NCBI GenBank assembly: GCA_013298675.1
Contig: JAAFIJ010000177.1
Span: 1-5,943, forward strand
Origin: Rhodobacterales bacterium
Lineage (GTDB): Bacteria > Pseudomonadota > Alphaproteobacteria > Rhodobacterales > Rhodobacteraceae
Reading direction: 5' to 3'
Length of the DNA: 5,943 nt
The notes below the pieces were generated by a model, which was given only the letters and a program-made list of their open reading frames with translations, was not told the origin of the DNA and did no database searches. This document shows, in pieces, positions 1 to 5,943 of the stretch. The translations under genes were made by a program, and so were the position numbers. The first letter of the stretch is position 1. The number at the start of each line of letters is the position of its first letter.

Positions 1-711
1 GCGTCCTATCGCCGGTTTTGGCGTGGGCTTTTTCGGGTGCCGGGTTTGACCCAGCAGGGACGCACTTTGTGGGGCAACTGGCACCGATGGACCGGGCTGT
101 GGAGCCTGCCTTTGCTAAGTGTGATCAGCCTGACAGGACTTTTGTATTTCTCCGAAACACTGGGCTTTGCGCCTGATCTTCCCGCAGCACACACACCCGC
201 CCTGCGGGAAACCGCTCTTCCTGCCGGGTTCAATGGCGCGACGCTGGACAAGGCCGTGGCGATCGCCCTGACCGAATTGCCTGGCCTCGCCGTCCGCGAG
301 ATTTACTTGCCAGTCAACAAGACCGAAGCGCTCCGCCTGCGCGGTGATCTGGATGCAACTTTGGTGCGTCCCCGCGCCAATACGGTCAGCGTCGATCCTG
401 CAACCATGATGGTCCTTGGCGCGCACCGTGGTCAGGACCTTGGCCTTGCCCGCCGTTTGACCGAGGCCGCTGACCCCTTGCATTACGGCACTTGGGGCGG
501 GCTGCCGAGCCAGATTTTCTGGGTGGTTTCAGGGCTTTTCGCCACTTTACTAGCCCTTTCCGGGCTAAAGATAGCCAGTTGGCGCCTGTCTTTGCGGCCG
601 GGCATTCCCAGCTTTTCCAACGCGGTCAGGGCAATTTTTCTGCCCGGCCGCGCCGTTCTTGTTGGTTTTTTGATCATTTGCTGTGTCAGCGCTTTTCGCG
701 CGTTTGTGTGA
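1..711 (+). CDS. PepSY-associated transmembrane protein, 3' part (5' end outside window)
   Basis: The frame is open from base 1 to the TGA at 709-711 (236 codons before the stop). The true start is probably upstream, because the sequence before the GTG at 37 (reading SYRRFWRGLFRV) already looks like the interior of this family. Two family hallmarks are visible. The first is WGNWHRWTGLWSLP, followed by a hydrophobic stretch ending SLTGLLYFSE (about bases 76-165). The second is DPLHYGTWGGLPSQIFW, followed by a membrane segment ending LALSGLKI (about 472-573). A last membrane helix lies near 649-702. Between the first two helices is an extracytoplasmic PepSY-like region of about 110 residues. 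Members of this family are inner-membrane proteins of about 370-500 residues, often next to TonB-dependent siderophore receptors, and some are linked to iron or ferrisiderophore reduction. That role is inferred from the family; no receptor is visible here. Nothing ties this gene to the polysaccharide genes downstream. Confidence 0.85.
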   Translation, partial: ASYRRFWRGLFRVPGLTQQGRTLWGNWHRWTGLWSLPLLSVISLTGLLYFSETLGFAPDLPAAHTPALRETALPAGFNGATLDKAVAIALTELPGLAVREIYLPVNKTEALRLRGDLDATLVRPRANTVSVDPATMMVLGAHRGQDLGLARRLTEAADPLHYGTWGGLPSQIFWVVSGLFATLLALSGLKIASWRLSLRPGIPSFSNAVRAIFLPGRAVLVGFLIICCVSAFRAFV

Positions 712-735
712 CGCCTGTGGCCCATTGCGGGCGAT

Positions 736-773
736 CAATCGCAACGACAGTTTTGTGGTCGCGTGATTGTTTT
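736..773 (+). terminator. Possible weak Rho-independent terminator after the PepSY gene
   Basis: CAATC (736-740) can pair with GATTG (765-769), and CGAC (745-748) with GTCG (758-761). This leaves a small internal loop (GCAA/CGT) and a 9-base apical loop, and TTTT follows directly at 770-773. It lies 25 bases past the PepSY stop and before the next gene's ribosome binding site, which is where a terminator would be expected. The stem is imperfect and the T-tract short, so it may be weak or fortuitous. Confidence 0.3.
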
Positions 774-813
774 CCGTGGACTGATGACGTGATGCCGAAA
801 GGAGAGACTTGCC

Positions 814-2298
814 ATGACCACGCGCGCCTTGCAGGACCGTTTTGGACCCTTGCTGTTGGTGGCTGTCTGCCTGTTGGCGGTGTTCAGTGTCAGCATCCTG
901 AACCACGGGCCATTGTTCTACTTTGACAGCTTTGCCTATGTTGATCAGGGCAACGAAGTTTTGAAAATGATCTTGCCAAAGGGTTCGTTGATCGCGCCCC
1001 CCGCGGTGGATGCGACGGGGCTTGCTACGGGGGCCGCGGCGGGCGGTGCGAACGAATCTGTCAACGGCTCTCGGTCCGTATTGTTCGGGGTGGTGATGGC
1101 GCTGTTTTATCAAGCGCATGCGTTGTGGGCCTTTCCGGTTCTTGCGGCCGTTTATACCGTTGCGACCGTATGGTTGCCCGTGCGTGTGGCGGCACGGATG
1201 AACCTGCTGCCCCGTGGCCGCTTGACCATGCTTTGCCTACCCTTGCTGTTCGCGGCGGCGGGATCTTTGCCGTTCTATATCTCTTATCTCATGCCCGATA
1301 TTCTGGCCCCTGGCCTGATCATGATCAGTGCCACGCTGTTCGCCTTTGGCGCGCATATGCGTTGGGGAGAGGTTATACTGGCCGCGCTTTTGGGGGTTAT
1401 TGCGGTGGTATCACACCCGTCACATCTGCTGATTTCGGCGGTTTTGATGGGCATGTTCACGCTGATCGCCCTGATCAGCCGTCACCGAGGGCGCTGGCTG
1501 GCCCCGATGGTTCTGACGGTCCTTGTGGTGATGGGGGGCGCAGAGCGGCTGATGTTCCGATCTGCCGTCAAAAGCATCGCCAAATCCGAGGTCACCTACT
1601 TCCCCTATCTGACCGCGCGCCTGATAGCCGACGGGCCGGGGCTGACCTATTTGCAGGATAGCTGCCCCAACGCCGAGATCGCCACCTGCGCCCTGTTTGA
1701 CGCGCTGTCCAAGTCGGACGATCCGATGCGGTTTACAGCGACGCATATCGTGTTTGAAACGTCTGAACGATTGGGCTCTTTCCGCCTGATGCCCTATGCG
1801 GATCAAAAACGCGTTGTTGAGGGGCAGATGACCTTTGCGCGCAACGTGGTGATGCACGATCCCTTTGGGTTGGTCGCAGGGTTGCTGTCGAATACTTTGA
1901 AACAAGCCCGACGCGATAGCATTGAAATGACAGTGCCCTCGGCGAACCAAATTGCCATCGCAGCCGCCAAATTTCCCGAGGCGCACACCTTTAAAGGCCC
2001 CTTGATCACCGATCAAAGCTGGATTCCAGCGGTTGAGTGGATCCACCAAGTGGTCAATTTTATTGCCTTTTTGGTAGTGCTTGGGCTGCTGGTCTGGCCC
2101 GGACGGGTTGCGGCCCCGGTCAAATTGCTGGCCATTGCGATTCTGATGGGGCTTTTTGCCAATGCCTTTGTCTGTGGGGCCGTGTCGCAACCCGCCGACC
2201 GCTACGGCGCGCGGGTGATCTGGCTTTTGCCCATGCTTGCCACCTTTATGACCCTGTTTGTCTGGCCGAATGCCAGCCCCAAAAGGCCCAAACTATGA
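814..2298 (+). CDS. Polytopic membrane protein, putative GT-C-type glycosyltransferase
   Basis: 494 residues. The ATG at 814 is well supported by AAAGGAG at 798-804, nine bases upstream. About ten hydrophobic segments are visible, near residues 11-30, 88-121 (two), 137-158, 163-180, 186-222 (two), 229-241, 409-428, 434-453 and 466-484. Residues about 242-405 form a large, probably periplasmic, domain. The loop after the first helix carries YFDSFAYVDQG (residues 36-46); D38 and D44 sit where GT-C enzymes, which use polyprenyl-phosphate sugars, keep their catalytic acidic residues. Other distinctive motifs are LMPD (159-162), SHPSH (200-204), ARLIADGPGLTYL (268-280) and DRYGARVIWLLP (462-473). 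C284 and C292 could form a disulfide outside the cytoplasm. The stop overlaps the start of the GT2 gene by four bases (ATGA), so the two are probably co-translated. The membrane location is clear. The transferase role is an inference from topology and loop motif; a transporter- or ligase-like role is also possible. Confidence 0.88.
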   Translation: MTTRALQDRFGPLLLVAVCLLAVFSVSILNHGPLFYFDSFAYVDQGNEVLKMILPKGSLIAPPAVDATGLATGAAAGGANESVNGSRSVLFGVVMALFYQAHALWAFPVLAAVYTVATVWLPVRVAARMNLLPRGRLTMLCLPLLFAAAGSLPFYISYLMPDILAPGLIMISATLFAFGAHMRWGEVILAALLGVIAVVSHPSHLLISAVLMGMFTLIALISRHRGRWLAPMVLTVLVVMGGAERLMFRSAVKSIAKSEVTYFPYLTARLIADGPGLTYLQDSCPNAEIATCALFDALSKSDDPMRFTATHIVFETSERLGSFRLMPYADQKRVVEGQMTFARNVVMHDPFGLVAGLLSNTLKQARRDSIEMTVPSANQIAIAAAKFPEAHTFKGPLITDQSWIPAVEWIHQVVNFIAFLVVLGLLVWPGRVAAPVKLLAIAILMGLFANAFVCGAVSQPADRYGARVIWLLPMLATFMTLFVWPNASPKRPKL

Positions 2299-3329
2299 CC
2301 ACTCAGACCACGACCCAAAGCCCCAGATTGACCATTTCCGTGATCATGCCCGCCTATAGGGCCTCACATTTGCTGGCGCAGGTGTTGACGCCCCTTTTGG
2401 CGATGCGCGACGCAGGTGAGGTTGATGAAGTGCTGGTCGTTGACGACCAATCCCCTGATGACACCGCTGCTGTTGCCCGCGCCATGGGGGCCACGGTGCT
2501 GGTAACGCCGCAAAACGGCGGGCCGGGGGTAGCGCGCAATTTAGCCTCTAAACAGGCGATTGGTGACATTTTGTGGTTCGTGGATTCCGACGTGATCGCC
2601 CAGCCCGGCGGCCCCGCCCATATTCGCCGCGCCTTTTCAGAGCCAGGAGTTGATGCGGTGTTTGGGTCTTATGATGATGATCCGGGCGGCAAATATTGGT
2701 TTTCACGCTATAAGAACCTGCTGCACCGCTATCACCATCAGGCCGCACGCCGTGAGGCGCGGACTTTTTGGGCGGGTTGCGGCGCGGTACGCGCCACCGC
2801 TTTTGCGGCCGTGGGCGGGTTTGATGTGGAAACGTACCGCAAGCCATCCATCGAGGATATCGAACTTGGCTACCGCATCAGCAATGCCGGAGGGCGGATA
2901 TTGGTAGAGCCTGACCTCTTGGGCAAGCATCTAAAGGTTTGGACGATCCGCAATGCCCTGCACACCGATATCTTTTGTCGGGCACTGCCTTGGTCGCGTC
3001 TGATCATCACCCGTGAAGGGCTGACTGATGATCTGAACACAGGCAAGGCAGAACGGGTGCGCGCGCTGATCGCAGGCGCGCTGTTGGTGTCGATCTCGGC
3101 AATGTTGGTTTTCCCGTCGCTTTGGCCGCTGGCACTTGGGCTCGCCGCTTTGGCGGTGCTGTGTAACCTAAAACTGGCGCGGTTCTTTTACAACAATGGC
3201 GGCCTTGGCTTTGCGGCGGGGTCGCTGCTCTATCATCAGGTCTACTATGTTTACTCGGCCAGCATTTTTGCCTGGTGCCTGTTTGAAGCGCATATCTTAG
3301 GCAAAAAGGACCGCCTGCATGTGCGTTAA
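2295..3329 (+). CDS. Family 2 glycosyltransferase (GT-A) with C-terminal membrane helices
   Basis: 344 residues. The ATG at 2295 overlaps the previous stop (ATGA, 2295-2298), with a weak AAAAGG at 2281-2286. The same frame is open further upstream, but that part is out-of-frame shadow of the preceding gene and the protein fold begins at TISVIMPAYRA. The GT-A domain spans about residues 12-235: the nucleotide-binding VVDDQSPDD (D50, D51), GGPGVARN, the metal-binding DSD at 97-99, FWAGCGAVR (158-166), GGFD, and the IEDIELGYR motif whose E187/D188 are the likely catalytic-base region. HLKVWT (212-217) and RALPW (229-233) follow, roughly where processive enzymes carry QxxRW. Hydrophobic segments near 257-274, 276-292 and about 305-330 place it in the inner membrane with the active site in the cytoplasm. 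It should transfer a nucleotide-activated sugar to a lipid or growing glycan; donor and acceptor cannot be read. It is coupled to the GT-C-like gene, suggesting joint action in surface glycan assembly. Confidence 0.93.
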   Translation: MTTQTTTQSPRLTISVIMPAYRASHLLAQVLTPLLAMRDAGEVDEVLVVDDQSPDDTAAVARAMGATVLVTPQNGGPGVARNLASKQAIGDILWFVDSDVIAQPGGPAHIRRAFSEPGVDAVFGSYDDDPGGKYWFSRYKNLLHRYHHQAARREARTFWAGCGAVRATAFAAVGGFDVETYRKPSIEDIELGYRISNAGGRILVEPDLLGKHLKVWTIRNALHTDIFCRALPWSRLIITREGLTDDLNTGKAERVRALIAGALLVSISAMLVFPSLWPLALGLAALAVLCNLKLARFFYNNGGLGFAAGSLLYHQVYYVYSASIFAWCLFEAHILGKKDRLHVR

Positions 3330-3339
3330 ACTGCGGCAC

Positions 3340-4794
3340 TCACGGGGTGACAATCTCAACTGGCCGCAAGGTCAGCACGCCGTCTTGCCCGCCCAAAACA
3401 TCTGCGGAAATGTCAAAATCGACCCCTTGGCGCACAGTGATCGGCTGGGGGGTGATTTGCATTCCCGCGCCGTTCATACCGGACAAAATGTAGTTGCCAG
3501 CCGGCATACCGCGCACCTTTATCTGCGCGGGTTCAGTCAGACGCAGCGCAAGACCCATGCGACCAGTCGTCCCCTCCATCGCGACGGGTATGACGGCAGA
3601 GTTGTCACTTTCGCCGCCAACCCTCACGGAACCAGTCCGAAACAGGCGGAAAACCTGTGCCAACAGCTGGGTGCGCGTGGGCAGTTCGATACGTTCAAAG
3701 GCGTCACCCTTGTAAAGGGCGTCAAGGTAATAGCTGGCCGAGGCACGCGCATCACCGTCGACCACACGCCGCGCAACACCGTATTGCTGCCACGCCGAGA
3801 CATTGCCGCGGGTCAAATCCTCAAACAACATGTCGATGTCGCCCTTGGTGAATTCGAGCATGCCGGTTTGAATGCCCGCCTTGGCCGCTGTCCCGGCGAT
3901 CCCCGGCAAAGCCCGTGCGGTTGCGGGGCCATAGCGGTGATAGGCCAGCATATCCACCCGTTCGGCGGCACCCGGAACGGACGCCAATTTGTTGAAATAT
4001 TTGACCGCATTCTCGGCCCGCGTGGTCGAAGGGGCGATGATTTCGGGTGCGTATCCTGCCGCAGACAGCCGGTCGGTGACCGCCACGATCGCCGCACCAA
4101 TGGCGCGGCCGCCCCATCCATCGGTGTTTTCTGGTTCCAGAATAACCTCCAGCGCATCCGGCACGACGGCGTATTTGGTCTGCAAGTGATCAAACACAGC
4201 CAGCACAAATTCGGCATATTCGGCCGGGTTTTCCGCCAGATTGAGGCTGGTCTTTCCATCGGTCCAAGCAAAATCGACAAAGGTCAGCGTGACATACAGG
4301 CGCTCACCCTGGGCCGCCAAAGCGTCGCGCAATGGGACAAGAACCAAACTGACGTTTTGGTCAATCACATCAAATTGCATGCCCGCAGGGTCCAGAACCA
4401 TGGGATCGTTGTTGTCGTTAACCACCTCATAGGAATGGGTTTTCATCTCTTCATAGGTGAGCTCGCCACTGCGAAAGCGTTGCCAATTGTCGATAGGGTT
4501 TTCGATACCCGACGGCACCTGAAGCCGCAGATTGTTGATACCAACCTCGCGCACCAGCGCTTCGGCCAAGGGTGTGCTGACGGCCTCCCAGCTGGGGTCA
4601 TAGCGGTTGGCCTTTTTGTCGGTCTGCCAAACGCGGTCCGACACCTCCCACCCGCGCAGGGTTTGAAATCGCATGGTTTGGTCAATTGTGACGGTGGCCA
4701 CAGACGGATTGCCGAAAATAGGCAGCGCCAACAAAATGGCAACACCCGCAATCGCGGCGATTCCTGCCATACTTATGGCCTTGTTTCGGTGCAT
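3340..4794 (-). CDS. Exported/membrane-anchored glycoside hydrolase-like TIM-barrel protein (clan GH-A-like)
   Basis: 484 residues. The N-terminus MHRNKAIS and a hydrophobic stretch at about 9-27 form a signal peptide or signal anchor; SVA (31-33) is a possible cleavage site. The mature part begins with QTLRGWEVSDRVW (44-56), resembling the first barrel strand of GH30/GH39-like enzymes. VGINNLRLQVPSG (84-96) and LYVTLTFVDFAW (166-177) look like further strands. VILEPENTDGW (217-227) looks like the strand-4 acid/base site (E220), LAYHRYGP (283-290) like strand 6, and GMLEF (311-315) like the strand-7 nucleophile (E314); SAWQQYG (333-339) fits strand 8. E220 and E314 are 94 residues apart, as usual for this clan. 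Residues about 385-484 form a beta-rich C-terminal domain. The Asn that normally precedes the acid/base Glu is Leu (L219). It probably cleaves or edits a polysaccharide outside the cytoplasm; the substrate is unknown. It converges on the GT2 gene with a 10-base gap. The start at 4794 has only a weak GGA upstream; M9 (4770) is an alternative that weakens the signal peptide. Confidence 0.85.
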   Translation of the reverse strand: MHRNKAISMAGIAAIAGVAILLALPIFGNPSVATVTIDQTMRFQTLRGWEVSDRVWQTDKKANRYDPSWEAVSTPLAEALVREVGINNLRLQVPSGIENPIDNWQRFRSGELTYEEMKTHSYEVVNDNNDPMVLDPAGMQFDVIDQNVSLVLVPLRDALAAQGERLYVTLTFVDFAWTDGKTSLNLAENPAEYAEFVLAVFDHLQTKYAVVPDALEVILEPENTDGWGGRAIGAAIVAVTDRLSAAGYAPEIIAPSTTRAENAVKYFNKLASVPGAAERVDMLAYHRYGPATARALPGIAGTAAKAGIQTGMLEFTKGDIDMLFEDLTRGNVSAWQQYGVARRVVDGDARASASYYLDALYKGDAFERIELPTRTQLLAQVFRLFRTGSVRVGGESDNSAVIPVAMEGTTGRMGLALRLTEPAQIKVRGMPAGNYILSGMNGAGMQITPQPITVRQGVDFDISADVLGGQDGVLTLRPVEIVTP

Positions 4795-4910
4795 GAATTA
4801 TCCAACTTTCGCGGCGTGAACACAGCCTACAACCTGAAGTGGCGCACCAAGTTTGGTCGTCCGCAACGGGCAGCAGCTTTCAAAGTGCGAAAATACGTAT
4901 TGGGGGCGAG
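4795..4910. promoter_or_regulatory. Divergent intergenic region with two short inverted repeats
   Basis: These 116 bases separate the divergent starts of the glycosidase-like gene and the epimerase, so both promoters should lie here. Two inverted repeats are visible: ACCAAGTTTGGT at 4846-4857 (5-base arms, 2-base centre) and the perfect 10-base palindrome AATACGTATT at 4892-4901. The second lies just before the epimerase ribosome binding site (GGGGGCGAG, 4902-4910), where a bound repressor would block that gene. Neither strand shows a convincing -35/-10 pair. Such short palindromes arise by chance at this length, so the operator role is speculative. Confidence 0.35.
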
Positions 4911-5894
4911 ATGGCAACTTATTTGATCACCGGCGGTGCCGGGTTTATCGGCTCGCATTTGAGCGAAGAGCAAATTGCGCGGGGAAACCGTCTGCGCGTG
5001 TTTGACAACATGTCAACCGGACAGCGCGAAAACCTGATGCCGGGTGTCGAATTTGTGCACGGCGACATCACCGATGCCGCAGCGGTCGCACGCGCATTGG
5101 ACGGTGTTGACGGGGTGTTTCATCTGGCCGGCGTGTCGTCGGTGCTGGCCTATACCACCGATTGGGCAGCGTCAGGTCGGGTGAACGCCTTTGGCAGCTT
5201 TACCGTGTTTGAGGCGGCAGCCCGCGCCAAACTGCCCATTGTCTATGCAAGCTCTGCCGCGATTTACGGAAACCCCGTGCAGTTGCCCCTGACCGAACAG
5301 GCCGTGCCGCGCCCGATCTCGGGTTACGGCGCGGACAAATACGGCAATGAGTTGCACGCCGCCGCCATGGCCGACAGCTTGGGTCTGTCCGCCGTGGGCT
5401 TACGGTTTTTCAACGTCTACGGTCCGCGCCAATTGCCAAATTCGGCCTATTCCGGGGTCATCACGGTTTTCTTGAACCGTTGGCGCGACGGCCTGCCATT
5501 AACTGTGTTCGGCGATGGCAGTCAGACCCGCGATTTCATTTATGTCAAAGACGCCGCCCGCGCCCTTTCTGCCGCGATGGATGCGGCAACCCGCAACCGT
5601 GCCACAGGCGGCAACGCGGTTTATAACGTCTGTTCGGGGCGCGCGACCTCTTTGCTGGATCTGATCTCTGCGCTGTCACGCGCAGTTGGTGCGTCAATGG
5701 ACGTAACCTATGCGCCCGCCCGCAGTGGCGAAATCAAGGCGTCGCTGGGTGCGCCAAGCGCCGCAACGCGTGATTTGGGCTTTAGCTCACAAACCGATTT
5801 GGTGACCGGGCTTGCCCAAACCATTGCCAGCCAAACAATTTCAAACAACAAGGGCGAAACGCCCGCGAGCATCCGGCAGGAGATCAGACAATGA
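4911..5894 (+). CDS. NAD-dependent nucleotide-sugar epimerase/dehydratase (extended SDR, GalE/WbpP-like)
   Basis: 327 residues, the normal length for this family. The ATG at 4911 gives MATYLITGGAGFIGSH, starting exactly at the Rossmann strand; a GTG at 4839 would add 24 unrelated residues. The NAD-binding GxxGxxG is G8/G11/G14, and D32 in VFDNMSTG follows the second strand at the usual ribose-binding position. GDIT (51-54) and HLAG (71-74) contact the cofactor. The catalytic set is S114/S115 (YASSAAIYG), Y139 and K143 (YGADK). RFFNVYGPRQ (165-174), PNSAYSGVI (176-184) and GDGSQTRDFIYVKD (201-214) form the sugar-nucleotide side. The KYGNEL and PNSAYSGVI stretches recall WbpP-type UDP-N-acetylhexosamine 4-epimerases more than classical GalE, but specificity cannot be fixed by eye. 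It is a cytoplasmic enzyme that would supply a precursor sugar for the neighbouring glycosyltransferases. Its stop overlaps the next start (ATGA), so it heads an operon running out of the window. Confidence 0.93.
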   Translation: MATYLITGGAGFIGSHLSEEQIARGNRLRVFDNMSTGQRENLMPGVEFVHGDITDAAAVARALDGVDGVFHLAGVSSVLAYTTDWAASGRVNAFGSFTVFEAAARAKLPIVYASSAAIYGNPVQLPLTEQAVPRPISGYGADKYGNELHAAAMADSLGLSAVGLRFFNVYGPRQLPNSAYSGVITVFLNRWRDGLPLTVFGDGSQTRDFIYVKDAARALSAAMDAATRNRATGGNAVYNVCSGRATSLLDLISALSRAVGASMDVTYAPARSGEIKASLGAPSAATRDLGFSSQTDLVTGLAQTIASQTISNNKGETPASIRQEIRQ

Positions 5895-5943
5895 CCACAT
5901 CCACCAAAACTGCACCAAATATCGCTGAAGCCAATCTGCCCGA
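5891..5943 (+). CDS. Start of the next gene, unknown product (3' end outside window)
   Basis: The ATG at 5891 overlaps the epimerase TGA (ATGA, 5891-5894). A clear ribosome binding site AGGAG lies at 5878-5882, eight bases upstream. The frame is open to the window edge and reads MTTSTKTAPNIAEANLP, a polar N-terminal tail that identifies no family. Position and coupling indicate it is co-transcribed with the epimerase and probably belongs to the same glycan pathway. Confidence 0.7.
   Translation, partial: MTTSTKTAPNIAEANLP

Noticed and set aside
37..39. The GTG at 37 as the true start of the PepSY protein.
   Set aside because: The frame is open upstream to base 1 and its residues look like family sequence. 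No ribosome binding site precedes 37, and the product would lack the N-terminal part of the family.
726..743. TTGCG...CGCAA inverted repeat near 726-743.
   Set aside because: Only 5-base arms with no T-tract after it; it competes with the better hairpin at 736-773.
1420..2190. A 256-codon open frame on the minus strand opposite the polytopic membrane protein.
   Set aside because: The composition is Gln/His/Arg-rich with no hydrophobic core or motif, typical of an antisense shadow. The plus strand has a strong ribosome binding site and clear membrane helices.
2037..2294. An upstream in-frame extension of the GT2 gene by 86 codons.
   Set aside because: It lies wholly inside the preceding gene in another frame and reads as Cys-rich nonsense. 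The family fold starts just after the ATG at 2295.
4839..4910. A GTG start 24 codons upstream for the epimerase.
   Set aside because: The Rossmann strand starts two residues after the ATG at 4911, and extended SDR enzymes normally start there. The added residues have no family match.
3319..4926. A long open frame on the plus strand (535 codons) fully opposite the glycosidase-like gene.
   Set aside because: It has no recognisable domain, is rich in His, Arg, Gly and Gln as expected of a GC-rich antisense shadow, and overlaps the epimerase start. The minus-strand frame has a signal sequence and coherent GH-A-like motifs.
1..5943. tRNA, rRNA, CRISPR arrays, insertion sequences, riboswitches.
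   Set aside because: Reading both strands showed no tRNA-like cloverleaf, spaced direct repeats, transposase motifs or terminal inverted repeats. Every gap over 50 bases is covered in the features.

Overview
The window is about 5.9 kb of GC-rich DNA (roughly 58-60% GC by eye) with dense, tightly packed genes. Codon use, the style of the proteins and the short gene overlaps fit an alphaproteobacterium, most likely of the Rhodobacteraceae/Roseobacter type. That placement is an impression from the sequence, not the result of a search.

Layout. (1) Positions 1-711, plus strand: the C-terminal part of a PepSY-associated membrane protein whose start lies upstream of the window. A gap of about 100 bases follows, holding a possible weak terminator and the strong ribosome binding site of the next gene. 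(2) Positions 814-2298 and 2295-3329, plus strand: a two-gene unit joined by an ATGA overlap. The first gene encodes a 494-residue multi-spanning membrane protein with features of the GT-C type of lipid-linked-sugar glycosyltransferases. The second encodes a family 2 (GT-A fold) glycosyltransferase with a membrane C-terminus. (3) Positions 3340-4794, minus strand: a convergent gene for an exported or membrane-anchored TIM-barrel protein that resembles clan GH-A glycoside hydrolases. It ends only 10 bases from the glycosyltransferase stop. (4) Positions 4795-4910: a divergent promoter-sized gap with two short inverted repeats. (5) Positions 4911-5894, plus strand: an NAD-dependent nucleotide-sugar epimerase (extended SDR). 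(6) From 5891 to the window edge: the first 17 codons of the next gene, again joined by ATGA.

Together, genes 2-6 look like part of a locus for making a cell-surface or secreted polysaccharide or glycolipid. The epimerase would supply an activated sugar, the GT2 enzyme would transfer a sugar at the cytoplasmic face of the membrane, and the polytopic protein would act at or across the membrane. The glycosidase-like protein would cut or edit the product outside the cytoplasm, as PslG does for Psl in Pseudomonas. The PepSY gene is probably a separate unit. The product of the locus cannot be read from this window. The most novel elements are the GH-A-like protein, whose usual Asn before the acid/base Glu is replaced by Leu, and the unclassified polytopic protein.
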